A stretch of DNA of 64,000 nt from Paraburkholderia sp. PREW-6R (GTDB taxonomy: Bacteria > Pseudomonadota > Gammaproteobacteria > Burkholderiales > Burkholderiaceae). Where the stretch lies: positions 558,001-622,000 of the forward strand of contig NZ_CP155075.1 of assembly GCF_039621805.1 (NCBI RefSeq), written 5' to 3'. Below the pieces are notes generated by a model, which searched no databases, was not told where the DNA came from, and was given only the letters and a program-made list of their open reading frames with translations. Positions within the stretch are counted from its first letter, which is position 1, and each line of letters opens with the position of its first letter. The translations under genes and the position numbers were made by a program. Below, piece by piece: positions 17,191 to 26,005 of this stretch.

Positions 17191-17291
17191 AGGCCTTTGC
17201 GTGACCCCTTCCCCTGGTCCGTTGACCTGGGCTGTGCATCGATGAAGTTCGTCGGACAGTGGACAACACGGACCAGTTGTTTAACAGACGG

Positions 17292-18179
17292 TCACAGCCA
17301 GTCGTTTGGGAACGCAACTTCAAGGAATCGCATAAATGCCTTGACCTTAGCGTTCACGAGTCTGCTTGACGTATGGAGAGCCCACAGTTCAGACGGATGA
17401 TCAACTGCACGTCCCCAGCTAACAAGCCTCCCGGTCTTCAGGTCCTCCGCCACCAGGATTCGTGGCAGCCGCGCTGCTCCGATCCCAGTAAGCGCCGCAT
17501 CACGGATTATTGGAAGCGAGGGAAGCTGAAGTACAGATCGCGTTCGCACTTCCGGACCGTCAGGGGCAGGGATCCTCCAGATGGCGGAAGCTGCGTTTCG
17601 TACCGAAGTCCGGAGGATCACAGGAAGGGGCTTTTCTTCTTGCGTGATGGATGTCATCGAGGGAGCAGGAAGAGATGGAGCCGCGACGATGAGGACTTGG
17701 TCCCTAACGAAGCAGCGCCCCACTAAAGTCACGTCGGGTTTGGGATTGATGCGTATTACAACGTCGTAACCCTCCGCTACGAGATCGACCTCACGATCCT
17801 CCATCGTGATCTCAAGCGCCACCTCGGGGTAAGCGATTGTGAAGTCAGCAGCGAGCCGGCCGACCAATAGTTGCCCGAACACCTGGGGAACATTGATGCG
17901 CAATCGGCCACGTGGTTTTGCTCGGCCATCACGGAGCAATTCCGTCACCTCCGATATTTCGCTAAGCGGACCAGTGGCTCGGGTGTAAAGCACTTCCCCT
18001 TCATCGGTCAGCTGGATCGACCGCGAACCGCGCTCAAACAGTCGCACACCTAGGCTAGCCTCAAGCTCCATCACCTTGCGGGACAAGCTTGCCTTCGGCC
18101 GCCCGCTCACCCGGCTTGCTTGAGCGATGCCGCCATGCGTGGCCACCAGCACAAAGTCGGACAAAGAATCGAGATCCAC
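17292..18179 (-). CDS. LysR-family transcriptional regulator
   Basis: A 295-residue LTTR of the CrgA-like group. The HTH is near LSDFVLVATHGGIAQASRV and RPKASLSRKVMELEASLG, followed by a substrate-binding domain with DGRAKPRGRLRINVPQVFG. I chose the GTG at 18179 (VDLDSLSDF); the frame is open to 18353 but the upstream residues are hydrophobic and unrelated. It is divergent from the NmrA-like gene at 18301, which it probably controls; such pairs are common in Burkholderiaceae. Confidence 0.85.
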   Translation of the reverse strand: MDLDSLSDFVLVATHGGIAQASRVSGRPKASLSRKVMELEASLGVRLFERGSRSIQLTDEGEVLYTRATGPLSEISEVTELLRDGRAKPRGRLRINVPQVFGQLLVGRLAADFTIAYPEVALEITMEDREVDLVAEGYDVVIRINPKPDVTLVGRCFVRDQVLIVAAPSLPAPSMTSITQEEKPLPVILRTSVRNAASAIWRIPAPDGPEVRTRSVLQLPSLPIIRDAALTGIGAARLPRILVAEDLKTGRLVSWGRAVDHPSELWALHTSSRLVNAKVKAFMRFLEVAFPNDWL

Positions 18180-18300
18180 AACCGTTCCATATTTGGGACG
18201 AACGGTCTCAAATCTAGCCTCTATCGCTGACAAAAACAACGCCCATAATAGGAAAAGGCAAGTAATTATGCGAGCCGCAACTAAAAACACAGGAGTTCGT

Positions 18301-19179
18301 ATGACTATTCTAGTCACAGGCAGTACGGGCACGATCGGGACCCACCTTATCAATCATCTTGCTGGCGAAGGCGTCGCAATCCATGCGCTCACCCGCGATC
18401 CTAATAAAGCGAAATTCCCGGACGGCGTTGTGCCGGTCCGCGGCGACATGCTTGACGTGGAGGCGATGCGCAACGCGCTGTCGGAGGTGACCACACTTTT
18501 CCTGCTCAACGCTGTCACGCCCCAAGAGCTGTCTGAAGCGCTACTGACGCTGAACCTGGCGCGGGAAGCCGGGATTCAGCGGGTAGTCTACTTTTCCGTC
18601 TTCAATGGCCAGTCGTTCACCAGTGTTCCGCACTTCGCCGCAAAGTATTCGGTCGAGCAAATGATCGAGCAGTACGACATACCGGCAACGATACTGCGGC
18701 CCAACTGCTTCATGCAGAACGACGCGTTGTTCTTCAAAGATGCGCTTCTCGGAGCCGGCATCTACCCATTTCCCATCGGCGAGAAAGGTGTATCGATGGT
18801 CGATGCGCGCGACGTTGCCCAAGTTGCCGCCCGCGCACTGGTTGATCGCGAACGGGCGACAGACCCGCTGCCGCACCAGATCATTAATGTTGTCGGTCCG
18901 CAAGCGCTTACAGGCACCAGCATCGCAGCGATTTGGTCAGAACTCCTAGGGAAAACGGTGAAGTATGCTGGTGACGATACATCGCCCTTAGAAAAGCAGA
19001 TTGGGCAGCACGCTCCGGGCTGGATGGCCATGGATCTGCGCTTGATGCTCGATCGCTTCGTCCAGGACGGCATGCGCGCAACGTCCAGCGATGTCGCGGA
19101 AATGGCTCGCCTTCTTGGTCGGCCACCACGTTCATACGCCGAGTTCGCAGCGGAAGCCATCGCTCAGTGGCGCAGCTGA
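18301..19179 (+). CDS. NmrA-like NAD(P)-binding oxidoreductase
   Basis: A 292-residue protein of the atypical SDR / NmrA group: MTILVTGSTGTIGTHLINHL (Rossmann glycine motif GSTGTIG), a second-strand region LTRDPNKAKFPDG typical of NADP(H) binding, and a C-terminal NmrA-like region. The ATG at 18301 starts exactly at the Rossmann strand; upstream in-frame sequence overlaps the LysR promoter. Likely a quinone or enone reductase or redox sensor; substrate unknown. Confidence 0.85.
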   Translation: MTILVTGSTGTIGTHLINHLAGEGVAIHALTRDPNKAKFPDGVVPVRGDMLDVEAMRNALSEVTTLFLLNAVTPQELSEALLTLNLAREAGIQRVVYFSVFNGQSFTSVPHFAAKYSVEQMIEQYDIPATILRPNCFMQNDALFFKDALLGAGIYPFPIGEKGVSMVDARDVAQVAARALVDRERATDPLPHQIINVVGPQALTGTSIAAIWSELLGKTVKYAGDDTSPLEKQIGQHAPGWMAMDLRLMLDRFVQDGMRATSSDVAEMARLLGRPPRSYAEFAAEAIAQWRS

Positions 19180-19259
19180 TCAAGCCACTTTCCTTGGACT
19201 GAAATCAAACGGGTCGTGCGGCAAACCGCCAGGAATACTCACTAAATGGAATTTTGACT

Positions 19260-19778
19260 ATGGCTACTGAGGAACTACATGCTGGGCAAGCTGAGGGAAA
19301 GCTTGAATTGAGACTCCCCGCGAAAATCGGCGCCGGACTCTTCGCACTCTGGGGCATCCTGCACCTGTGGGTAGGATTTGAGGGATTCCATCAATACCTC
19401 GTCAGCCCCGCGCATGGTCAATGGAAAATGTTTATCGGTGGAAGCAACGCGCCATTCAGCGCCTTTGTATTTCCGACCGATCCTACGACGGCTCACGTGC
19501 ACACAAACCTGATCCTGAACTTCTGCATCGACGTTGCAGGCTACGGAGTTCTGGGTATTTTCGTTTCATGGCTACTTTTTAAGCGAGCATCCTGGCTGGC
19601 TTACTTCATGGGCGTGGTTCTGGTGGGCATTGCTGACGTCAGCTTTACCTTCCTGCAAATGACTTCAGGAATCATAGCCCTGAATTTTCCAACGGTAAGC
19701 GGGCCGGTTATCTGGCTGCTTGCGGCGTTGATCGTTCCATTCGGAATGCCATCATTATCCAATTCGACTGAGAATTGA
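19260..19778 (+). CDS. Four-helix membrane protein of unknown function
   Basis: A 172-residue protein with four likely transmembrane segments (GAGLFALWGILHLWVGF; NFCIDVAGYGVLGIFVSW; WLAYFMGVVLVGIADVSF; VIWLLAALIVPFGM) and a hydrophilic N-terminus. A TTG start 6 bp upstream is possible. It follows the NmrA-like gene on the same strand by 80 bp and may be co-regulated. No named family recognised; the four-helix size resembles DoxX-like or DUF4149-like proteins only loosely. Confidence 0.65.
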   Translation: MATEELHAGQAEGKLELRLPAKIGAGLFALWGILHLWVGFEGFHQYLVSPAHGQWKMFIGGSNAPFSAFVFPTDPTTAHVHTNLILNFCIDVAGYGVLGIFVSWLLFKRASWLAYFMGVVLVGIADVSFTFLQMTSGIIALNFPTVSGPVIWLLAALIVPFGMPSLSNSTEN

Positions 19779-20249
19779 TTTACAAGCCCGCATTCGGAAA
19801 AGTTGAGTGACTGCTGCGGGTCCACTAAGGAAGTTAGCGTCGAGATCGGGCGGGCCGCTGGAGGGTGCCCTCGAGCTTCCGAGTTCGGCCACAACCTGCC
19901 GTTCAGCGAACAGGGAAACCTGCCGTTGGAACGGCTGCATCACTCCGGAACCTGACGGACGAGCTACTTGCAAAATTCAGCTAAGCGGTCATTGCAAGTT
20001 GACATAGGCGCGGCGGATAGAGACCGGCTAAACGGACGTTCGCCCGGAACAGGCCATGAATGTCGGTTGCTGCTTCATCGACTGCGATATCTCGACTCGG
20101 CAAGCAAGCAAAAGTTTACGCTCCCGTGAGACTATGGGCGATGGAATACTTCGTCCAGTGCGCCGACTTTCCCGCCCTCACTTTCCCTCGGCGGGGCACG
20201 TAGGCATCTTCATCAAGATAAATCCATTTCAGGTGACCTATCGATCGAC
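19779..20249. other. Intergenic stretch with short GGCCG-type filler
   Basis: 471 bp with no convincing gene. It contains scattered degenerate units such as CGTTCGCCCGGAACAGGCC and other GGCCG-rich pieces of the kind found elsewhere near cargo junctions (15650, 30010). It separates the plus-strand regulator region from the minus-strand biosynthetic cluster and is a probable junction between independently acquired segments. Confidence 0.4.
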
Positions 20250-21320
20250 TCATGGCCCGTTTAGGGCCGGCAGGACTGTATTCGCGAATAGTTTCATGTT
20301 TTCCCAGCATTCTGCCTGCGGCATGTCCCCATAGCTGAACTCTCCAATGAAATGTTCTACCCCAAGCTCCTCTTGCATCTCTCGAAGGCGAACAATGCAT
20401 TGATGCGGCGTACCGACTAAATGACGGTCCATGAAAGCGCGCACGAGCGTATCTCGTTGGGACACTTCCCACAACGATCCCGACGAACCGTCAGCGGCAT
20501 AACGTTCATAGCTTTTCACGCCCGCAAGACTTCGCTTGGAAACACCGTAATGCCGATCAAGCATCGCGATCATCGGACGCATGTGACGCTCGGCTCTGGC
20601 CCGTGCATTCTCCAGTGTTGTCGCCACCGATACGTAAAGGTGACACGCCGGGGGGGGGGTGACAAGTGGTTTCGACGAACGATGAAGTATTTCGTGGTAT
20701 CCGCGTATTTGCTTGCGCCCTTGTTCGAGATCTCTGTCCGGCGAAATCAAAAGCCCTAGCCCAAGCTCCGCCATTAGGTCGGTCGACTCGGGACTCGTCG
20801 CTGCACCATACATCCTTTGCTCCGGATTTGATATCGGCCGGGGACGCACAGCGATTTCCGGGATTTGAAAAAAAGTTCCATTGTAAGAAAAACGCGGCTG
20901 CGAGAGTCCCAGTCTGATAATCCGAACGGCTTCAGCAAAGCGCTCCCGCGATTGTTCCATTGGAATCTGGAACCCGTTGTATTCGCCTGCGCTAGTACCG
21001 CGCCCAAATCCAAGCAGCGTGCGCCCGCCAGAAAGAACATCAAGCGCGGCAATTTCCTCCGCAACCCGAACCGGGTGGTGCCATGGAAGTACGATTACGG
21101 CAGTTCCTAGAAGAAGTTTGTCGGTTTTAGCTGCGATATAACTCAACATCTGCAGTGCGTTGGGAACGGGAGAATGCCCTGTAAAATGATGTTCTACTGT
21201 CCAAATAGAATCGAAACCCAGAGTTTCAACTTCGAGGCCCAACTCCAACGCGCTGCGATAGACTTCGTAATCGGGTCGGCCGCCTCCGTTCATGAGAGCT
21301 AGTCCCGCTCCAAATTTCAT
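20250..21320 (-). CDS. LLM-class flavin-dependent oxidoreductase (luciferase-like)
   Basis: A 356-residue protein of the bacterial luciferase superfamily: MKFGAGLALMNGGGRPDYEV, then GFDSIWTVEHHFTGHSP and the flavin-site region RVAEEIAALDVLSGGRTLLGF, GRGTSAGEYNGF. These enzymes use FMNH2 or F420 to oxidise organic substrates. It is the most distal gene of the minus-strand cluster, 294 bp after the hydrolase, and may have its own promoter. It is a plausible tailoring monooxygenase, but the link to the pathway is inferred only from position. Confidence 0.85.
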   Translation of the reverse strand: MKFGAGLALMNGGGRPDYEVYRSALELGLEVETLGFDSIWTVEHHFTGHSPVPNALQMLSYIAAKTDKLLLGTAVIVLPWHHPVRVAEEIAALDVLSGGRTLLGFGRGTSAGEYNGFQIPMEQSRERFAEAVRIIRLGLSQPRFSYNGTFFQIPEIAVRPRPISNPEQRMYGAATSPESTDLMAELGLGLLISPDRDLEQGRKQIRGYHEILHRSSKPLVTPPPACHLYVSVATTLENARARAERHMRPMIAMLDRHYGVSKRSLAGVKSYERYAADGSSGSLWEVSQRDTLVRAFMDRHLVGTPHQCIVRLREMQEELGVEHFIGEFSYGDMPQAECWENMKLFANTVLPALNGP

Positions 21321-21614
21321 GATGACGACTCCGTGAGAGGGTGAGGCGGGTAAGGCGGCCCGTGCCTTGTAGCACTTTATACCACTTGATCATCGATTGC
21401 CGCCCTTAGTTCCACATTTAAAAAATACTACTTCATTGGCCCAACGATCCATCGAGCCGTAAGGATGCATCTTCACGAAGAACGCGTTCTAAGAGGACGT
21501 TCACTTAGGTGCCGTCTCAAATGTAGAGGGTGCATAACTTTCTATAAATTATTACAGGTCGCAAAAACCATATCTTGGCTGTACCGCTTTAGCCGCTATT
21601 TCAGCTGAAAAGTT
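21321..21614. other. A/T-rich gap between hydrolase and LLM genes
   Basis: 294 bp without a gene. Markedly A/T-rich segments (around 21410-21430 and 21530-21560) could hold a promoter for the LLM gene on the minus strand. No clear terminator hairpin was found. Confidence 0.35.
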
Positions 21615-22424
21615 TTATAGCGCGCCGAGAAAATCGAGCAGCGATTTTGGCCAATCAGTACTTGTCAAGCCTGCACGTAATGTAAAGCCGTGCCCTCCGT
21701 GGTGCATGATGTTCCAATCGAAAGGAACGCCGAGGTCGCGCGCCCTATCGGCAAGTGCGAGCGCCCCAGAAATCGGTATAACGTCGTCGTCGATTGCGTG
21801 AGTCAGATGAAAGGGCGGCGATTGCGAATCAAGCAAACGTTCGAGGTCAAACTGACGCCTAGTACGCAGGTCGGCCTGGCTGGCGCCGAGAAAATTCCGC
21901 ACCGATTCTTCGTGCGTCGGCGGACTCAGGCGAACTAGCGCGTAGACCAACATGAGCCTGTTCGGGCGCGCCGACACTGCGTCGACGAGATCATCATCGA
22001 GATCGGTGTGGAGATTGGGGGCGAATGATACGAGGCCGGCCAAATGTCCGCCCGCGCTAAACCCAATGAGACCGATTCGGGCACCATCAATTCCGAACCC
22101 GTCGGCATTATTGCGTAAAAGACGAACTGCTCGCGTGAGATCGTTGAACGCGTGAGGAAAAGCGTGAGGAGTTGTCCGGTAATACAGGATGCCTACGTGG
22201 AAACCATGCTCTCTGAGTACAAGTGCAACCGGTGTGCATTCTTGCGGGGCGACGACTTTGTAGCCACCGCCAGGCACCACAATGACAGCGGGGTTCCTCG
22301 CTGCGCGGGGTGTCGTCGGAGCAAAAAGTTCCAACCGTCCTGTGCCGAAGGGCAGCGAACCCTTAAGGCTTCCCCAAAGGGGAATCACCTGACATTCAGG
22401 CGTCAATCCGAGGCTGTTCCGCAT
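21615..22424 (-). CDS. Alpha/beta hydrolase (BD-FAE / acetyl-esterase-like)
   Basis: A 269-residue serine hydrolase. The oxyanion motif PGGGYKVVAPQE, nucleophile elbow LIGFSAGGHLAG, acidic region HAIDDDVIPISGAL and catalytic His HHGGHGFTL are all present. The frame is open to 22511; I chose the ATG at 22424 (MRNSLGLTPECQVIPLW), which overlaps the radical SAM stop by 29 bp. The overlap shows coupling to the maturase. It may deacylate or release an intermediate, or act as a peptidase-like processing enzyme; the substrate is unknown. Confidence 0.8.
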   Translation of the reverse strand: MRNSLGLTPECQVIPLWGSLKGSLPFGTGRLELFAPTTPRAARNPAVIVVPGGGYKVVAPQECTPVALVLREHGFHVGILYYRTTPHAFPHAFNDLTRAVRLLRNNADGFGIDGARIGLIGFSAGGHLAGLVSFAPNLHTDLDDDLVDAVSARPNRLMLVYALVRLSPPTHEESVRNFLGASQADLRTRRQFDLERLLDSQSPPFHLTHAIDDDVIPISGALALADRARDLGVPFDWNIMHHGGHGFTLRAGLTSTDWPKSLLDFLGAL

Positions 22425-23526
22425 GCTTCGTGCGCGAGAAAGTCGCAAGCTGCCGATTAAGCCGCTTCGAAATGTGAGAAATGAGGGTTTTGAATTCTTC
22501 GCAGTAGACATTCACGTTGTCGAATCCGCGATCGCAGGAATAGCGCTGGGAAATATGCCCCCCCCGGCAAGCCGTGAAAAACTGGCACGCCTCACATTGC
22601 TTGGCCGGCCGAAAGCGCTCACAGGAGTCCCGGAACACGGCACTTTCAATTACCTCCTTCACTGAATGATCGACAACATTAAGGCCGAGCTTGGTCGCGC
22701 CGCTGTAGGCAGTCTTCAATGTATCATCGAGCTCATATGAGCCGTCCGTTTCAATCACCAAGGCGTCAATCGGGGCCGCCTCATCGGAATTGTCAGGCAA
22801 CAGTAACCGAACGATGTATTGCTCGAAAGTTCGCGCTCGAATTCCGGAGTTGCCATCAAACCAGTAGTCAAAGCATTCGATGAGCCATTGTCCGTATTCG
22901 CGGCCGTCCCACGTGTCATGATTGAGAAGTGGAAAAAGAAAATCAACAGCGGGGGGATTGAACTGCGCAATATAGTCAAACACCGCGCGTGCTGAAAAAG
23001 ATGGATCAACTACAACAAGAAATCCCTGGAATATGCTGCGATACTCCGACGCAATCAGCGCTCGTATGCGCTCCTCGAGTTTCTGACCTGTAGGTCGTCC
23101 CAGTTGATCGAGGCGCCACCGATCGTTGAGTTGCGGCGGTCCATCTACGCTCAAGTAGAGCCCAATAGCATTGGTTGCTAGCCATTTGCATGTCGCGTTA
23201 TCAAGTAGCAGCCCATTGGATTGAATCGAGGAGTTCACTTCGATGCTGCTTTCGTTAAACGCTTTACGGATCGCTTCAATGTATAGTTGTAGCCTCGACA
23301 TGCCGGCAAGTAGTGGTTCACCCCCGTGAAAGTTAATGTTAATTGATCGAATCCCGCGCGATTCACAGTGCAGCCTGATTTTCCTCGCTGCAGCTTCGGC
23401 AACGCCCAAGGTCATGTAGCCAGGTTGGCCCCGCCACGAGGTATCGGCGGCATGGTAAACGTAACAATAGCGGCAATTCAGATTGCAGCGGCTCGCGATC
23501 TTCCAGACGTAAGTTGTGATGGACAT
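22396..23526 (-). CDS. Radical SAM/SPASM-type peptide maturase
   Basis: A 376-residue radical SAM enzyme. The CxxxCxxC cluster motif is seen at residues 14-21 (CNLNCRYC), followed by FHGGEPLLAG and QSNGLLL, typical of peptide-modifying family members. The C-terminal Cys-rich region (DSCERF, QCEACQFFTACRGGHISQ, CDRGFDN, YCEEF) is a SPASM-like domain for auxiliary Fe-S clusters. Overall it resembles the FxsB/GrrM/XyeB group that cross-links aromatic side chains of RiPP precursors. It lies directly downstream of a small precursor-like gene (23698-23940), from which it is separated by a hairpin. Confidence 0.88.
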   Translation of the reverse strand: MSITTYVWKIASRCNLNCRYCYVYHAADTSWRGQPGYMTLGVAEAAARKIRLHCESRGIRSININFHGGEPLLAGMSRLQLYIEAIRKAFNESSIEVNSSIQSNGLLLDNATCKWLATNAIGLYLSVDGPPQLNDRWRLDQLGRPTGQKLEERIRALIASEYRSIFQGFLVVVDPSFSARAVFDYIAQFNPPAVDFLFPLLNHDTWDGREYGQWLIECFDYWFDGNSGIRARTFEQYIVRLLLPDNSDEAAPIDALVIETDGSYELDDTLKTAYSGATKLGLNVVDHSVKEVIESAVFRDSCERFRPAKQCEACQFFTACRGGHISQRYSCDRGFDNVNVYCEEFKTLISHISKRLNRQLATFSRTKHAEQPRIDA

Positions 23527-23634
23527 AGATTGGGCTTCTTAGCTTCGCAGCGATATTGCGTCACGTTGACCCGCGACCTGCGCTGTTGATGCGACCGAGT
23601 CGGGTGGTCGTACACTGGTTAAACCGCCCCCTGT

Positions 23635-23665
23635 TTCCCCGGCCGCAGTAATAAGTGCCGGGGAA
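23635..23665 (-). terminator. Hairpin between precursor peptide and radical SAM genes
   Basis: Inverted arms TTCCCCGGC (23635-23643) and GCCGGGGAA (23657-23665) form a 9-bp GC-rich stem with a 13-nt loop, in the 171-bp gap after the precursor stop. There is no strong U-run after it on the minus strand, so it is more likely an attenuator or mRNA-stabilising structure than a full terminator. This arrangement commonly gives excess precursor over maturase in RiPP operons. Confidence 0.55.
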
Positions 23666-23697
23666 CACGCCACTGATCTGATCGATTGATCCCGGCG

Positions 23698-23940
23698 TCA
23701 AGTCTTGTTCAACTCACCGACAGAAATTTTTGCGGGCGACGTATAGGTGCCTCCGTGATGCCTGCGCAAACAGCTGCTCACGGCGTCGTTCAAGACATCT
23801 TTCAAAACGTTGCTCTCCAGACTGCTGATATCTTGAACACTAATAGACTCCAGTTCCGCCACCGACATCTTGTTGACCAGATCTTCAAACTGCCCCTTGG
23901 TATGCTCGCCATCGAATTCTCTAACTGTCGCCGGAATCAT
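23698..23940 (-). CDS. Putative RiPP precursor peptide
   Basis: An 80-residue peptide with a strong Shine-Dalgarno (AGGAGG, 7 bp before ATG 23940). The N-terminal two thirds is acidic and helical (FEDLVNKMSVAELESISVQD, then ISSLESNVLKDVL), like a leader. The C-terminus switches to SSCLRRHHGGTYTSPAKI followed by SVGELNKT, with Gly-Gly, His-His, a single Cys and aromatic Tyr in a small-residue context, like a core. It precedes the radical SAM gene on the same strand. No sequence family is recognised, so the precursor role rests on size, composition and position. Candidate cross-link sites include the Tyr in GTYTS and the His pair. Confidence 0.7.
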   Translation of the reverse strand: MIPATVREFDGEHTKGQFEDLVNKMSVAELESISVQDISSLESNVLKDVLNDAVSSCLRRHHGGTYTSPAKISVGELNKT

Positions 23941-24215
23941 TGAATGCCTCCTGTTTCACTGCAAAAATGAATCAGCGCAGGTAGCAACGAATCATCCCGC
24001 GCTGGACACAACCACGCTGATTTCCCCCTGAACCTATCAGCACTTCTTCAGCAGGGGATCTTCAGCATGGAACCCTCATCAGAGCGGTCGCTATATGGAC
24101 GCACGCCCCGCCAAAATAAAATACATGGCTGTCACACAAACCTTTTCATTGAGCCAGATGGTTTTGGGACAGTCAAACTGTGAAGTGTCATGTTACCGTC
24201 CATCGTGTTTAGGCC
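23941..24215. promoter_or_regulatory. Leader region upstream of precursor gene
   Basis: 275 bp between the HAD gene stop and the precursor start. It is A/T-richer than the flanks and probably contains a promoter for the precursor/radical SAM/hydrolase unit. A possible pairing exists between AGCGCAGG and CCCGCGCT near 23970-24005, but no defined operator could be assigned. Confidence 0.35.
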
Positions 24216-24866
24216 TTACTGTCCATGAAAAAGTTGATCGATAAGTTCGGCAAGCGTAGATATGCGACTATCGCCCGGCGTGCCGTACCCGACGAAATGT
24301 GTACACGCGGCCTTCGCCGCGGCCCTGTCGTTGGAGGTATCGCCCACAAACCATGCTTTGCAGCAGTCAACGCCCGTTTTGTCACAGGCTTTTATAAGAA
24401 GATCTGGAGCAGGTTTCGGACCGACACCTTTGGAAGGTGCGCACATCGCAATCGGCTTGAGACCAAAATGATGGGCAAGAGTGTCGACAAGCTCTAGGGG
24501 AGCATTGGTAACTATGGCTGTTGGTAGACCCGATTGCCGGCATGAGTCGAACAGATGCTTCGCGTGTGGTTCGATCCTCACCAGACCAACGAATTCAGCA
24601 AAAACATCCGTATATTGTCGACCGATCTCGGCGGGATTGGCACCTTGAAAGAAAAGGGCCGCGTCCGCTTCGACCGATTGCCCCCACGTTTCAAGGAAGT
24701 GCGCGCGATCAATGGGCGGCGTCCCCCGTTGCTGGGCGACTGCATTCATCGTATTCAGCCACGCCTCTTGTGTCTGGACTAGAACGCCGTCGAAGTCGAG
24801 CAAAAGCGCGCCCGGCATCAACGATCGCCTATTACTCTCTTCAGGGCAGTTCAATCCAACGTGCAT
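24216..24866 (-). CDS. HAD-superfamily phosphatase
   Basis: A 216-residue HAD hydrolase: motif I LLLDFDGVLVQ (nucleophile DxD), motif II VTNAP, a motif III Lys near KGVGPKPAPDLL and motif IV WFVGDTSNDRAAA, with a C1 cap helix region between. I chose the ATG at 24866, which has a GAGGA Shine-Dalgarno and overlaps the dioxygenase stop; the ATG at 24818 (MPGALLLDFDG) would give a more family-typical N-terminus. It may dephosphorylate a sugar phosphate or other cluster intermediate. Confidence 0.82.
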   Translation of the reverse strand: MHVGLNCPEESNRRSLMPGALLLDFDGVLVQTQEAWLNTMNAVAQQRGTPPIDRAHFLETWGQSVEADAALFFQGANPAEIGRQYTDVFAEFVGLVRIEPHAKHLFDSCRQSGLPTAIVTNAPLELVDTLAHHFGLKPIAMCAPSKGVGPKPAPDLLIKACDKTGVDCCKAWFVGDTSNDRAAAKAACTHFVGYGTPGDSRISTLAELIDQLFHGQ

Positions 24867-25797
24867 CACGGTCCTCACAAGTGTTCGAGTAGGCTGCATT
24901 GTTCAGACGACACCTGATAAGCCAGCGACTCTCGTCAGAAAATGTTGCCCTGGAATGCAGGGTCATACGGTTCATCATGCAGGAGACTTCGCCTCGTTCG
25001 AGATTGAATTCATAGGCCGGCGTCCGCCGGATCGCCTCCAGCAGACCCGCTATCGCAGACTCCTCTTCGATGCTTGGCGAGCGACTCAGTACGTCGAAAG
25101 CATCAAGGATAGCGCCTAGCCGAAATCTAATCCCTGCCCGCCCGAAAACGATAGGGGCCAGCAGGACGCGTACAGGCCGCCGAAGCTTGCCGCCAAATGG
25201 AAACAGGTGGTCACGAAGCATCTGCTCGGTATTGAGACCATCTGGCATAGACCGCAATTGTCCGAGTACCTCTGCCACGCTCCAGACAAAGCTTGTCCCG
25301 CCCCTATTGGCCTGTCGGACACACCAGAGCGTGACGATGTCCTCCGGTTTAGGTTTGGAGCTTTCGTCTGCGTGCACTTCGCAGTCAAAGCTGTATGTAA
25401 CATCCGAACTCAGTGGGTCTATCGGTCTTACATCGTCGGCCACGGTTTTGCTGCCGTAGGCGTTGTCGTTGGAAATGTCGCCTAGCAACGATACGAGTGC
25501 GGTGATGGTCGCATGGTATTGTCCAGGCGAAAGATCAACCCAGGGGAACGAGCGGACAACACAGAAATGCGGTGGCTTCGCTAGGCGACGCAGGATTGCT
25601 TCAGCGCACTGCGCCCATCGTGGGAGCGCCTCTTGCAAGTGCCAACGCAGCGCAGCGCGTCCGTCCGGTGAATTCAGATCGGAACCACGCTTCATGAGTG
25701 TGTGAGCGACGGCGACGTCTGGGAGATCGAGACGTGTTTCAACGATCAACGTCTCGGGTAACGGTCTAGTAGTCGTCTCGAATGCGGTTTGCTGCAT
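24841..25797 (-). CDS. Fe(II)/2-oxoglutarate-dependent dioxygenase (TauD/clavaminate synthase-like)
   Basis: A 318-residue protein with a likely HxD facial-triad motif (EVHADES, about residue 146), a distal His (NRMTLHSRATF) and an Arg-containing segment (RWLIRCRLNN) that would bind 2-oxoglutarate, as in TauD/TfdA and clavaminate synthase-like enzymes. It should hydroxylate or desaturate an aliphatic carbon. It lies between the sugar-nucleotide fusion gene and the HAD phosphatase, with a 26-bp overlap to the latter. The peptide or a sugar-linked intermediate could be the substrate. Confidence 0.78.
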   Translation of the reverse strand: MQQTAFETTTRPLPETLIVETRLDLPDVAVAHTLMKRGSDLNSPDGRAALRWHLQEALPRWAQCAEAILRRLAKPPHFCVVRSFPWVDLSPGQYHATITALVSLLGDISNDNAYGSKTVADDVRPIDPLSSDVTYSFDCEVHADESSKPKPEDIVTLWCVRQANRGGTSFVWSVAEVLGQLRSMPDGLNTEQMLRDHLFPFGGKLRRPVRVLLAPIVFGRAGIRFRLGAILDAFDVLSRSPSIEEESAIAGLLEAIRRTPAYEFNLERGEVSCMMNRMTLHSRATFSDESRWLIRCRLNNAAYSNTCEDRDARWIELP

Positions 25798-26005
25798 GAT
25801 GGCTCAACCTCCGTCTCTCCTGTCACCAACGGCGTAACTGCCATGACAAGCAAATATAGAAATCCCTTGGCTTAGCGAAGTTGCAGCAAAGCCTGCGGAT
25901 CGTCATAGTGAAGACGTAACGCAGGTGTGTACAATTTCCATACGAAGCGGACACGATTTGAACCGGAGCGCGACGGAATGGGTTCTAACGATCGAGCTTG
26001 ATGAA

